A stretch of 12,792 bases of DNA, from NCBI GenBank assembly GCA_016763165.1, contig JAESUJ010000041.1:1-12792 (forward strand), given 5' to 3'. Positions 1 to 7,183 of this stretch are shown here, piece after piece. A program made the position numbers and the translations under genes. The number at the start of each line of letters is the position of its first letter. Within the stretch, counting starts at the first letter, position 1. The notes below the pieces were generated by a model. It had not been told where the DNA came from. It worked only from the letters and a program-made list of their open reading frames with translations, and did no database searches. The stretch comes from Candidatus Babeliales bacterium (lineage in GTDB: Bacteria; Babelota; Babeliae; Babelales; CAZZPM01).

Positions 1-91
1 CACCGATGATCCAGCCCGAACCAAATACTCTTTTAAAAACAAATGCTTTTGATTCGCTTTCAAACTCGTTTCTGTCAACTCGTTCGTTCAT
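1..91 (-). CDS. 5' end of an unrecognised protein (partial)
   Basis: The first 30 codons of a minus-strand gene run off the left edge of the window. The peptide begins MNERVDRN and ends FGSGWIIG. It is charged for about 15 residues and then turns aromatic and glycine-rich. An AGGAT ribosome-binding site lies about 8 bases upstream of the ATG at 91-89. An in-frame ATG at 100-98 overlaps that site and is less likely to be the start. I do not recognise the family, and the fragment is too short to assign. The gene is divergent from the small basic protein starting at 302. Confidence 0.5.
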   Translation of the reverse strand, partial: MNERVDRNEFESESKAFVFKRVFGSGWIIG

Positions 92-224
92 GAGTATCAT
101 CCTATAGATTCTTGAGACTCTTGCAAGCTTTTTTTTAACTTTTTTTATCATTTTTTGAACATTTCTCAATGAAAATATTGAAAGAGATTAAACACCTTCC
201 CTCATCGCAATAAGGAGTAGATTA

Positions 225-254
225 TTGACTATTAGGAATCAAAATTGGTATTCT
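225..254 (+). promoter_or_regulatory. Probable sigma-70-type promoter for the 67-residue protein
   Basis: TTGACT (225-230) and TATTCT (249-254) are separated by 18 bases. They lie about 50 bases upstream of the start codon at 302, in a stretch without genes. The match to consensus is good at -35 and fair at -10. Confidence 0.45.
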
Positions 255-301
255 GAGAATAAAATGTATTATATCCATTAACCAGACAAAGGAGTTAGGC
301 T

Positions 302-505
302 ATGTCAAAAAAGCAAACGCCACGAAAAAGCCATTATAAAAAGAGCAAGCCTTGGGAACACGAATCGATCTTACGATCAGTTGATCAAGGAAAACACTCA
401 GAAGCATACCAAGATATTAATTCTGTAAGCAGATCGCTTAACAAACAGAAACAATCCCGTGCTTTTTCTCATACTCAAGAAAAACATAAAGGATCTAAAA
501 TTTAA
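302..505 (+). CDS. Small basic hypothetical protein, 67 residues
   Basis: The ATG at 302 is preceded by AAAGGAG at 288-294 with a 7-base spacer, a good ribosome-binding site. The 67-residue product is rich in Lys, Ser, Gln, His and Arg. It has no cysteine and no hydrophobic segment long enough to span a membrane, so it should be a soluble, strongly basic and probably disordered protein. Its own promoter-like sequence upstream and a strong terminator downstream support a real monocistronic gene. I do not recognise a family. A nucleic-acid or ribosome-associated role would suit the charge, but that is inference only. Confidence 0.6.
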   Translation: MSKKQTPRKSHYKKSKPWEHESILRSVDQGKHSEAYQDINSVSRSLNKQKQSRAFSHTQEKHKGSKI

Positions 506-542
506 AACCTCCATCTATTGATACAAAATAAAATCAACGCAT

Positions 543-578
543 AAAAAAAGCTCTGTTTATTCTGACAGAGCTTTTTTT
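543..578. terminator. Rho-independent terminator, bidirectional
   Basis: A 14-base stem (AAAAAAAGCTCTGT at 543-556 with its exact complement at 565-578) encloses an 8-base loop and ends in a run of seven T. The matching A-run on the left would also serve minus-strand transcripts. It ends the 302-505 gene. Confidence 0.85.
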
Positions 579-656
579 GTACCAAAATTTTGTACCAAGA
601 TATTGATCTTTAAAATATATATTTCTGGAATATCTATATTTTCTTACCACTTCACC

Positions 657-662
657 TATACT
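657..662 (+). promoter_or_regulatory. Possible -10 element for tRNA-Arg
   Basis: TATACT lies 11 bases before the mature tRNA 5' end, which would put the transcript start just upstream of the tRNA. I could not see a convincing -35 at 16-18 bases upstream, so the call is weak. Confidence 0.3.
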
Positions 663-673
663 CATTACTCAAT

Positions 674-747
674 GTGCCTATAGCTCAGGTGGATAGAGCG
701 AGCGATTCCTAATCGCTAGGCCACAGGTTCGAGTCCTGTTAGGCACA
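674..747 (+). tRNA. tRNA-Arg, anticodon CCT
   Basis: The full cloverleaf can be drawn. The acceptor stem is GTGCCTA (674-680) with TAGGCAC (740-746), followed by discriminator A747. The D stem is GCTC/GAGC. The anticodon stem is AGCGA/TCGCT with loop TTCCTAA and anticodon CCT at 708-710, which reads AGG codons as arginine. The T stem is ACAGG/CCTGT with loop TTCGAGT. The variable loop is 5 bases. CCA is not encoded, so it must be added after transcription. The tRNA stands alone between two terminators. Confidence 0.96.
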
Positions 748-780
748 ATTTCAACTTACTCAACAAATTCATTGAACAAA

Positions 781-810
781 AAAAAGAGCAAGCCTTTTGC
801 CTGCTCTTTT
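781..810. terminator. Rho-independent terminator shared by tRNA-Arg and the converging exported-protein gene
   Basis: The arms AAAAAGAGCA (from 781) and TGCTCTTTT (to 810) pair around the loop region AGCCTTTTGCC. In the plus direction it ends the tRNA transcript. In the minus direction it is followed by a longer T-run and would end the unit that stops at 830. Confidence 0.8.
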
Positions 811-829
811 AATTAAACCTTTATAAAGG

Positions 830-1930
830 TTAATTCTCTTCTGATTTATCTTCTGATCCAATTTCTGCTACATCAACAGGTTTCTTAAGTTGCGTGAAAT
901 TATTTTCAGCCCATTGATATGGAGTCATAAATGATTCACTTTTAACCTTACCGCTATAAGCAATCGCTCCGTACCCAGCAATAACTACTAATAGTGGAAG
1001 CGATACGTTTGAAACAGTCTCCAACCAACTACTTCGAGCTCCTTCAGGATTAAGAACAGCATCTTGAAACTTTTGCAACAATTCATACTTTTTCTTAACA
1101 TCAACTGAAACAATAAATTGACGAGCTTTTTCTTGTCTATTTACATCTCGTAGATACTCACCTACGTTAATATCTTCAGTAACAATTTTTCTTGCAGAAT
1201 ATGACCCTACAGCATTTTTGAATAATAATGTTGCATAATGCTCATTAAGTTCAGACCTACTATCTCCACTATATAAATAATCAAACAATTGCTTATATGC
1301 TAAGAGGTTAAAATTTATAATATTTATAAACTTTTCCGCTACACCTTTATCACCATCAAGCCCAATAACTCTTAAGATATCTTCATTATTGCTCAATGCA
1401 GAATCAAGATCACCCACTTCTAATTGAGTGAATTCCTTTCCGACCGCGTTTGCCAAGGGTATCAGATTCAACCATTCAGATGAACCAAATGCAATTTTAT
1501 GAAGAACAACTTGCGCCTCTTGCACCAATTCTTTTTTTAATTTTGTGCGTGTATCTGAATCACTAGACTTACTATTTGCATAATCGCCAGCTTTTTTTTC
1601 AATCTTTTCACCGATAGTTCTTAAAACTTTATACACATTTTTATGCAACTCAACACTGATTCGATTTTGAAGCACCTGACTGAGTCTTAACTCAGTTTCT
1701 TGACTAACATCTTTATCATCAAAAAAAGAATGAGCATCTAAATTACTTCCTACTGGTATGTTTTTTTCTACATACTTAATATACTCTTCACGCGATCTTC
1801 TAATATCTTTATGCTCTTCTACTTCATAGCCAAAACCGAAATTATAATCCTGCACAGCAAGCATCTGAGTCTGTCCAACAACCGTCATAGCTGCTAATAT
1901 CATCATTTTTTTCATTGTAACTTGTATCAT
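830..1930 (-). CDS. Exported protein of unknown function with a C-terminal membrane segment
   Basis: The 366-residue product begins MIQVTMKKMMILAAM, a basic then hydrophobic N-terminus typical of a Sec signal, with possible cleavage near MLA/VQD at about residue 25. The middle (about 30-300) is charged, probably helical and without cysteine. A hydrophobic stretch at about 307-326 (SNVSLPLLVVIAGYGAIAY) looks like a transmembrane anchor, followed by an acidic tail ending SEDKSEEN. I chose the ATG at 1930 because AAGGAG lies 8 bases before it. The in-frame ATG at 1936 is only 2 bases from that site. No family is recognised. It lies 60 bases downstream of another exported protein on the same strand, with no terminator visible between them, so co-transcription is likely. 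A cell-surface or host-contact role is inference. Confidence 0.75.
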   Translation of the reverse strand: MIQVTMKKMMILAAMTVVGQTQMLAVQDYNFGFGYEVEEHKDIRRSREEYIKYVEKNIPVGSNLDAHSFFDDKDVSQETELRLSQVLQNRISVELHKNVYKVLRTIGEKIEKKAGDYANSKSSDSDTRTKLKKELVQEAQVVLHKIAFGSSEWLNLIPLANAVGKEFTQLEVGDLDSALSNNEDILRVIGLDGDKGVAEKFINIINFNLLAYKQLFDYLYSGDSRSELNEHYATLLFKNAVGSYSARKIVTEDINVGEYLRDVNRQEKARQFIVSVDVKKKYELLQKFQDAVLNPEGARSSWLETVSNVSLPLLVVIAGYGAIAYSGKVKSESFMTPYQWAENNFTQLKKPVDVAEIGSEDKSEEN

Positions 1931-1990
1931 AATCATTACTCCTTTTTAATCTCTCTTTTTCTTTACCTCTCTTTTTCAACATCTACTTAA

Positions 1991-2542
1991 TTAATCGAAC
2001 AAGCCTTTGAACAGATTAGTGCTTTCGTTTAATTCTTTAGCAAAAGCATCTTCACCAAATTTAAGGCCACCCATGTCGCACCCTGCTAATTGACTAAACA
2101 AATCTTCTTCGACATCTTTAAATGTACTCCGTGCACCATACTTTGCTTCTGCAAGTTCTTTCATTTTTTTCTTAAGAGCAACACGATCACCTTTTAAAAG
2201 ATCAAGCTCATTTTTATGCGCATCAATCAACTTCGCTTCTTGCTCTTTTGTTAACTTAACACCACCCTCAGATTCTTCCTGAAACCATAAGGATAAATAT
2301 CCTATTTTATTGATAGGATGCTTACCTTTAGTATCTTCTTTAAATCGTTTAATGTTATCTGTCCATGTTGAACATTTTGAAAAAACTAAAGGAGCAATAA
2401 TGACCATAAGTCCTCCTATCGCATTCCAATTGAGCTCACGCTCTTCAGTCTTTCCTGGCTGTCCTAAATCTGAACCTGATTCTGCAGCAAACATATTTGC
2501 TGTTGAGATGGCTAACAAGATCATAAGTATTATTTTTTTCAT
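1991..2542 (-). CDS. Exported or membrane-anchored protein of unknown function
   Basis: The 183-residue product starts MKKIILMILLAISTANMFA, a clear signal peptide with predicted cleavage around residues 19-20. A second hydrophobic segment at about 39-56 (WNAIGGLMVIIAPLVFSK) would anchor the mature protein. The rest is charged: residues 96-135 look like a long amphipathic or coiled-coil helix rich in Lys and Glu, and the C-terminus has a CDMGGLKFGEDAF stretch. The start at 2542 is set by GGGAGGAG 7 bases upstream. An open frame continues to 2620, but it would add 26 non-signal residues in front of the signal peptide. The gene lies just upstream of the 830-1930 gene and is probably its operon partner. 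I do not recognise a family. Confidence 0.75.
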   Translation of the reverse strand: MKKIILMILLAISTANMFAAESGSDLGQPGKTEERELNWNAIGGLMVIIAPLVFSKCSTWTDNIKRFKEDTKGKHPINKIGYLSLWFQEESEGGVKLTKEQEAKLIDAHKNELDLLKGDRVALKKKMKELAEAKYGARSTFKDVEEDLFSQLAGCDMGGLKFGEDAFAKELNESTNLFKGLFD

Positions 2543-2693
2543 AGGATTTCTCCTCCCTTTTAAAACTATCTCTTTTATGAGACCACTTCCTTTTATTTCT
2601 TTTTGCAATTCAAACTGCATACTCTAATATTACAGGCTTTTTTAAGACCCAACAATGCCACCGAGCTGAAATAGACAAAAGAGATGCAAATAC

Positions 2694-2725
2694 CACTTTT
2701 TATTTTAAAAAACCTTAAAAAAGTG
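2694..2725. terminator. Weak hairpin downstream of pgsA-pgpA
   Basis: CACTTTTT (2694-2701) pairs with AAAAAGTG (2718-2725) around an A/T-rich loop, in the gap between two minus-strand units. There is no clear T-run after the stem on the minus strand, so its role as a terminator is uncertain. The rest of 2543-2809 shows no gene. Confidence 0.3.
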
Positions 2726-2809
2726 ACTTATCAATCGTTTGAAAAAGAAAAGAAGCATACATAGATATAAAAGAATCAAAAAGAGACATATTTATAGAAA
2801 AAATGATGC

Positions 2810-3862
2810 TTATTGATAAAAAACAAGCAGAACAGGGAGTGCAAAGCCTGAAAAAATCCCAGCTATTACATCATCCATCATGATTCCATACCCGCCAGGA
2901 AGAGACTCAACCCAATAAATAGGCCATGGTTTCAAAATATCAAAAAACCTAAACAGACCAAAAGTCATTAAAGCTAAAGAATAAGGAGAAAAATCACCTA
3001 TTTCTAGATACCTTATAAGAGGAGAACAGATCGAGTACGCAAGAAACATACCTACAACCTCATCAATAACAACATACGAAGGATCTTTGACTCCTGCTGA
3101 CTCACAAATATGATCAGAAGCCCAAACACCTAAAGCTGTCAATCCAGCAGCCAACCAGAAAAGAGAAGCTGTTGGAACAATGAAACAGAGGAGAAGAGCT
3201 GCCAAAGATCCCCATGTCCCCGGCATGTACGGCAAATAACCAACCCCTGCACAAGCTCCAATAAAAAGAGTAGTTTTTTGCAATAACGGAGAATTCCTTT
3301 GAAACAGTAGATCAAAGTAACGTAGACCCGATAAAATCGTAAGGAAAACAACAATGCCACTTATCCATAAAAGAGGAAGTGTCATGGACAGAGCTGAATA
3401 CAGCGAACTCTTTAAAGCAAGAAGCTGGATAAACCCAACATAACAGAGCAGGTACTGCATACAAGTTTTAACCTTACCTTCCCATGATGTTTTAACAGGA
3501 TAACCTTTACTTGTTGCATACAGACGTAAAGCGGTAACTAATAGATCACGAATAAGAACAGTAAAAAACAATATTGGCGATAAAATTGTATAAAACATCA
3601 AGACAGCCATCGTTGACCAGAGCAAAGCTTTGTCAGCTAACGAATCCAAAAATGCACCTAGCTCTGTTGTAACACTCCATCGTCGAGCCAAAAATCCATC
3701 CAGCCAATCGCTTAACAGAGCAATAGTGAAAAATAGAGTTCCTATAAAAATTGATTCTTTTAACCCTACTAAAAAGTAATAAACTATTATTGGGGTCAGA
3801 CAGATGCGCAACAACGTCACAATAAAAGGCAAGAATTGCTTCATTGACTGAAAAATCTTCAT
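2810..3862 (-). CDS. pgsA-pgpA: Bifunctional PgsA-PgpA: phosphatidylglycerophosphate synthase fused to phosphatidylglycerophosphatase A
   Basis: One 350-residue membrane protein carries two consecutive enzymes of phosphatidylglycerol synthesis. Residues about 7-187 match CDP-alcohol phosphotransferases. The family signature D-x2-D-G-x2-A-R-x8-G-x3-D-x3-D is complete, with D52, D55, G56, A59, R60, G69, D73 and D77. This half should join CDP-diacylglycerol and glycerol-3-phosphate. Residues about 197-350 match PgpA: GYLPYMPGTWGSLAA (208-222), VVIDEVVGM (264-272, with D267 and E268), FFDILKPWP (306-314) and GYGIMMDDVIAG (324-335, with D330 and D331). This half should remove the phosphate to give phosphatidylglycerol. 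Each half has about the usual length of the stand-alone enzyme. The ATG at 3862 overlaps the trpS stop codon by 4 bases (ATGA) and has no strong ribosome-binding site, which suggests translational coupling. A second Met at residue 7 is an alternative start. Confidence 0.88.
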   Translation of the reverse strand: MKIFQSMKQFLPFIVTLLRICLTPIIVYYFLVGLKESIFIGTLFFTIALLSDWLDGFLARRWSVTTELGAFLDSLADKALLWSTMAVLMFYTILSPILFFTVLIRDLLVTALRLYATSKGYPVKTSWEGKVKTCMQYLLCYVGFIQLLALKSSLYSALSMTLPLLWISGIVVFLTILSGLRYFDLLFQRNSPLLQKTTLFIGACAGVGYLPYMPGTWGSLAALLLCFIVPTASLFWLAAGLTALGVWASDHICESAGVKDPSYVVIDEVVGMFLAYSICSPLIRYLEIGDFSPYSLALMTFGLFRFFDILKPWPIYWVESLPGGYGIMMDDVIAGIFSGFALPVLLVFYQ

Positions 3863-4839
3863 CGAGAAATACCAATTAACTCATGAACCTTCTCTAAAGT
3901 CTTTTGAGCCTCTTTTTTTGCCTTTTGAGCACCTAAATCGAGATATTCGTGTAAAAGACCTGGTTTTTCCATCAACTCTTTATACCGCTCCCTAATTGGA
4001 TCAAGCAGTTGCATCAAGTTTTCAAACAGACGACCCTTACAATCTAAACAACCAATTTCAGCTGTTCGACATCCTTTTTCTGACCATGCCTGATCTTTTG
4101 CTGAAGAAATTAATTTGTGCAAAGAAAAAACATTGCAAATATCAGGATTGCCAGGATCATCCCGACGGACTCGAGCAGGATCGGTTGCTGCTGTTCTTAA
4201 TTTTTTTTTAATAATTTCAGGCTCTTCGACTAATCCAATAAAGTTATCACGCGATTTACTCATCTTAGCTGTTCCATCAAGCCCAACAACCTTAACAGTC
4301 TCTGTGTGAAACGTCTGAGGCTCTTTAAAGTATTCTGTATTAAAACGTTTATTAAATTTTCGAACTAAATTCCGAGTCAATTCCAGATGCTGTGCTTGAT
4401 CAATACCAACAGGAACCAAATCTGGTCGATACAATAAAATATCAGCGCTCTGCAAAACTGGATACAACAGAAGAGCTGCATTGACTGACTCAGGAGATTG
4501 AGCAGACTTTTCTTTAAATTGAATCATCCGTTCCATCTCACCCAAAGGAGCTAAACAACTTAAAATCCATGCCAATTCTGAATGTTCTGAAACATCTGAT
4601 TGAATAAATAGTGTGCTTTTTTCAGGATCAATCCCAATAGCAATCAAGGTTGCAGTTAACTCAAGAGTTCTTTTTTTAAGCAACGCAGGATCGTACGACT
4701 GCGTCATCGAATGTAGATTTGCTATAAAATAGAAGCAATCATGTCCCTCATTTTGCAACTTGACCCAATTCATCAAAGCGCCAAAATAATTACCTAAATG
4801 GACCATCCCACTCGATTGAATACCTGAGAGAACGCGCAT
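3859..4839 (-). CDS. trpS: Tryptophanyl-tRNA synthetase
   Basis: This class I aminoacyl-tRNA synthetase charges tRNA-Trp with tryptophan in the cytoplasm. The 326-residue length is normal for the bacterial enzyme. The N-terminus MRVLSGIQSSGMVHLGNYFGA carries the HIGH-type motif as HLGN (residues 14-17). VGIDQAQHLELTR (144-156) is the conserved segment of the nucleotide-binding fold, and KMSKS (192-196) is the second ATP-binding signature. The C-terminal half contains the usual helical anticodon-binding region with GCLDCKGRL. AAAGGAT lies just upstream of the ATG at 4839. The gene is followed, with a 4-base overlap, by the pgsA-pgpA fusion. No functional link is known, so this looks like simple operon packing. 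Confidence 0.96.
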   Translation of the reverse strand: MRVLSGIQSSGMVHLGNYFGALMNWVKLQNEGHDCFYFIANLHSMTQSYDPALLKKRTLELTATLIAIGIDPEKSTLFIQSDVSEHSELAWILSCLAPLGEMERMIQFKEKSAQSPESVNAALLLYPVLQSADILLYRPDLVPVGIDQAQHLELTRNLVRKFNKRFNTEYFKEPQTFHTETVKVVGLDGTAKMSKSRDNFIGLVEEPEIIKKKLRTAATDPARVRRDDPGNPDICNVFSLHKLISSAKDQAWSEKGCRTAEIGCLDCKGRLFENLMQLLDPIRERYKELMEKPGLLHEYLDLGAQKAKKEAQKTLEKVHELIGISR

Positions 4840-4875
4840 AGACCTATCCTTTAATTGTTTAAACTCATGACAAAA

Positions 4876-4905
4876 AATTTATTCTCTGTTACACCATAGT
4901 ATCAA
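4876..4905 (-). promoter_or_regulatory. Possible promoter for trpS and pgsA-pgpA
   Basis: Read on the minus strand, TTGATA (4905-4900) and TAAATT (4881-4876) are 18 bases apart and lie about 37 bases upstream of the trpS start. The position is right, but the -10 match is only moderate. Confidence 0.35.
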
Positions 4906-4944
4906 AAAAGAATAAAAAACATAGCTAAAAAGGAAGCCTCGCTC

Positions 4945-5286
4945 ATGCTTATATTATTTTGCTCAATCATTATTGACATCGTTTATTGGATCTTTTTTTA
5001 TCAACCTTCTTGCAAGTTGATGCTTTGTGTCCTCAGCTTGTATCGAAACAGTATTCTTTCATCCTCAATGAAAACGATTATTGCTACTCTCTTCATCAGT
5101 GGATACTACTTTTTGATCTATGGATCAATCTTTCCCGTTATTATGATCCTTGCTCTTTTTACCTGCTTTATTTTGAGCATCAACCATTTTTTACACAGAG
5201 ATGCTTTGAAATCAGCACTATTGACATTCTGTATACTTTTTGGAATTGATATGATAACTAATTTTATTTTTCATACTTTTTCATAA
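4945..5286 (+). CDS. Small multi-spanning membrane protein, unknown
   Basis: The 113-residue, strongly hydrophobic product has about four candidate membrane segments (roughly residues 1-18, 43-62, 63-82 and 90-110), separated by short polar links such as LYRNSILSSSMK and HFLHRDALK. AAAAGGAAG lies 8-9 bases before the ATG at 4945, supporting the start. The small size and even spread of hydrophobic segments recall accessory membrane proteins, but I see no diagnostic motif and do not assign a family. It is divergent from trpS and stands alone on its strand. Confidence 0.6.
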   Translation: MLILFCSIIIDIVYWIFFYQPSCKLMLCVLSLYRNSILSSSMKTIIATLFISGYYFLIYGSIFPVIMILALFTCFILSINHFLHRDALKSALLTFCILFGIDMITNFIFHTFS

Positions 5287-5297
5287 TTATTAAAAAG

Positions 5298-5327
5298 CAA
5301 TAGACCAAATATAAAGAGGATCTATTG
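5298..5327 (+). terminator. Weak terminator-like hairpin
   Basis: CAATAGA (5298-5304) pairs with TCTATTG (5321-5327), and the loop allows one or two more GC pairs. Only three T follow. It lies 12 bases after the stop of the 4945-5286 gene. Confidence 0.35.
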
Positions 5328-5434
5328 TTTGACTGCTAAACATCTGAAAAAAACTCTTTATCTATATTTAATTTATTTTAATATTTCTTTCACTTTTGCC
5401 AGCATCAATGGGTGCTCTTCATATAAATGTTCAT

Positions 5435-5454
5435 AAAATCTATATAAAGATTTT
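5435..5454. terminator. Short A/T hairpin at the 3' end of the 5454-5738 gene
   Basis: AAAATCT (5435-5441) pairs with AGATTTT (5448-5454) around a 6-base loop, touching the stop codon of the minus-strand gene. The stem is AT-rich and weak. Confidence 0.25.
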
Positions 5455-5738
5455 CACATTGTTATGACTATGATTGCCCTCATTGAAGAATCTACATGAT
5501 TTTTAAAATAATCACTTTTAGCACAACTCATAGCGATAACAACACCTAAAACAGGTATATCTCTATTCGCTAATTTATCAATAATACCAGTCTTCTTTGC
5601 AAAATAATCTAACCCTACATCCTCAAAAACAACAACCAACTCTTCTTTGGAAGGCATTTTCATATCAGTATTTTCAGCTGCTTTAACAGAAACCATTGAT
5701 ACCATGAAAACCAAATACATGAAAACCATTTTTTTCAT
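5454..5738 (-). CDS. Small exported protein of unknown function
   Basis: The 94-residue product starts MKKMVFMYLVFMVSMVSVKA, a methionine-rich signal peptide with a good cleavage site (VKA/AEN) after residue 20. The mature part is about 74 residues. It has a moderately acidic helix (KEELVVVFEDVGLDYF), then a hydrophobic run at about 61-72 (IPVLGVVIAMSC) and a second hydrophobic run at the very C-terminus (AIIVITM). AGGAG lies 5 bases before the ATG at 5738. It ends near a weak hairpin and is monocistronic. No family is recognised. The signal resembles those of the other minus-strand exported proteins here. Confidence 0.6.
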   Translation of the reverse strand: MKKMVFMYLVFMVSMVSVKAAENTDMKMPSKEELVVVFEDVGLDYFAKKTGIIDKLANRDIPVLGVVIAMSCAKSDYFKNHVDSSMRAIIVITM

Positions 5739-5862
5739 TTGAACTCCTAATTAATGTTTGAACATCTACTCATTTCAGATATTTAACAGTCACGTAACAA
5801 TACAAAAATAATAAAACTTATTCATAGGCGCAATATAAACGGCGAACATTAAAAAATACCAC

Positions 5863-5890
5863 TTCACATTCTATCTGCTTATGATATAAT
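5863..5890 (+). promoter_or_regulatory. Promoter of rnpB, extended -10 type
   Basis: A perfect TATAAT (5885-5890) preceded by TGA gives an extended -10. TTCACA (5863-5868) is 16 bases upstream. The predicted transcript start, about 5897, is just ahead of the RNase P RNA P1 helix. This is the best promoter match in the window. Confidence 0.75.
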
Positions 5891-5903
5891 TAATCTACTC
5901 TGC

Positions 5904-6272
5904 TGTATGCATGGTAAACAAGGCAATCGCATTGCATCAGTGTAATGAGGAAAGTCCGGACTCCAAACAGGATTGATTCCTTGCAAGGTGAATACGTGTA
6001 CGTAAACAGACAAGCAAGGGGAGTGTAAGCTCACGGAAAGTGCAACAGAAATTAAACCGCCATCACAGATGGTAAGGGTGAAACTGTGCGGTAAGAGCGC
6101 ACGCTCATTATAAGTAATTATAGTGTGAGGCAAACCCAATCAGGAGCAAGACAAAATAGGCGCATGGCGTTTCCTGTTCGCAACCATGTGCGGGTATGTC
6201 GCATAGATACATGATTGCCACTTGTATCGAAAGATACATGACAGAATCCGGCTTATTGTTTGGCTGCATACA
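5904..6272 (+). ncRNA. rnpB: RNase P RNA, bacterial type A-like
   Basis: This is the catalytic RNA of RNase P, which trims the 5' leaders of pre-tRNAs. The conserved core is clear: GAGGAAAGTCCGGACTCC at 5947 onward (P4 5' strand region), ACAGAAA near 6045, GGTAAGGGTGAAA followed by GCGGTAAGAGCGCAC (P10-P12 region), GGAGCAAGACAAAATAGG (near 6143) and ACAGAATCCGGCTTAT near 6241 (P4 3' strand region). The ends are set by the P1 helix: TGTATGCA (5904-5911) pairs with TGCATACA (6265-6272), and AAACAA pairs with TTGTTT just inside. The length of about 369 bases is usual for the class. Exact ends may differ by a few bases. Confidence 0.95.
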
Positions 6273-6294
6273 ACAGAGTGCTATAGCAACTTCC

Positions 6295-6348
6295 TCTTCT
6301 TACATGTAACTATTTCTATCCTGAGTCAATGTAAGGAGATCTGTTTTT
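6295..6348 (+). terminator. Possible terminator of rnpB
   Basis: TCTTCTTACAT (6295-6305) pairs with ATGTAAGGAGA (6329-6339), with one G-T pair. A 23-base loop lies between them, and five T follow after four bases. The position shortly after rnpB fits, although the loop is large. The remaining stretch to 6526 holds no gene. Confidence 0.4.
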
Positions 6349-6419
6349 CTGAGAGCGTCAACTAGTCGCTATTCTTCTCCATACAGAACCTACTAAATTC
6401 CTTTCAAACAGCTTGATTG

Positions 6420-6464
6420 CATCTTTTAACAGGAAAGTCTAAAAGATGTGACTGGTTTTTTTTT
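6420..6464 (+). terminator. Hairpin followed by nine T, upstream of tdk
   Basis: CATCTTTTA (6420-6428) pairs with TAAAAGATG (6440-6448), and a run of nine T (6456-6464) follows after seven bases. This could be a second terminator after rnpB, or an attenuator-like element in the tdk leader. The gap between stem and T-run weakens the call. Confidence 0.35.
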
Positions 6465-6526
6465 AGTTTCAGAGTAGAATTATAACTGATTAAACAGAAA
6501 ATATTACTTTGAATGAAAGGACACCA

Positions 6527-7183
6527 GTGAAACATCTGCAAGAAAATAAAAACGGATCTCTTGAAGTTATTTGCGGATCAATGTTTTCAGGTAAAACAGA
6601 AGATCTCATGCGTCGACTTCGTCGTGCAGAATTTGCAAAAAAGCAGGTAATAACGATCAAGCCACGTATTGATAATCGGAAGAGCATAACCTGTATTGTT
6701 TCACATGACGGCAATGAACGTGAAGCTGAATTATTTGACCACAATGACGATCTCTTTGATTCACTGCTTGAAATGTGTAAAAAACCTGAAATTGATATTA
6801 TTGGAATTGATGAGATTCAGTTTTTTTCTCAGAAGCTCATACCAGTTATCCAATCTTTGGTCAAAGCAGGAAAACGAGTAATCACTGCTGGACTTGATCT
6901 TGACTTTAGAGGTGAACCATTTCCAACAACTTCTCACTTGCTTGCACTTGCTGACTATGTAACCAAGCATAAAGCTGTCTGCATTGTATGTGGATCAAAT
7001 GCACATCACACCCAACGTCTTATAGATGGTGCTCCTGCTCGATATGAAGACCCTATTATTATGGTTGGATCTGAAGAAAAATATCAAGCACGCTGCCGAA
7101 CCTGCTTTACCATCAACAAGCAAGATCAGAATGTATATATTTTATTGGCAACTAAACAAGAGCAGCCTGCGTGTCAAAATTAA
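6527..7183 (+). CDS. tdk: Thymidine kinase
   Basis: This type II thymidine kinase phosphorylates thymidine to dTMP in the salvage pathway. The P-loop GSMFSGKT is at residues 17-24, the Walker B/catalytic segment DEIQFF at 95-100, and the conserved GLDLDFRGEPF at 122-132. Zinc-binding cysteines are C152, C155, C190 and C193. The lasso region before the last pair includes YEDPIIMVG. The 218-residue length is normal. I start at GTG 6527 because AAAGGA lies 5 bases upstream. A TTG at 6509 is in frame but has no ribosome-binding site. The gene heads the run tdk-radA-smpB-ligase-like-sppA and overlaps radA by 13 bases. Thymidine salvage suits a host-dependent bacterium, but that is inference. Confidence 0.95.
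   Translation: MKHLQENKNGSLEVICGSMFSGKTEDLMRRLRRAEFAKKQVITIKPRIDNRKSITCIVSHDGNEREAELFDHNDDLFDSLLEMCKKPEIDIIGIDEIQFFSQKLIPVIQSLVKAGKRVITAGLDLDFRGEPFPTTSHLLALADYVTKHKAVCIVCGSNAHHTQRLIDGAPARYEDPIIMVGSEEKYQARCRTCFTINKQDQNVYILLATKQEQPACQN

Noticed and set aside
2543..2620. Upstream ATG adding 26 residues to the 1991-2542 protein
   Set aside because: It would put a charged stretch in front of a clear signal peptide, and the strong ribosome-binding site belongs to the inner ATG.
2310..2627. Open frame of 105 codons on the plus strand, antisense to the exported protein gene
   Set aside because: It lies opposite a gene with a clear signal peptide and ribosome-binding site. It has no ribosome-binding site of its own and reads as an antisense shadow.
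5879..6139. Open frame of 86 codons on the minus strand
   Set aside because: It lies across the conserved core of rnpB, so it is a chance frame.
6509..6526. TTG start extending tdk by six codons
   Set aside because: No ribosome-binding site upstream. The GTG at 6527 has AAAGGA five bases before it.
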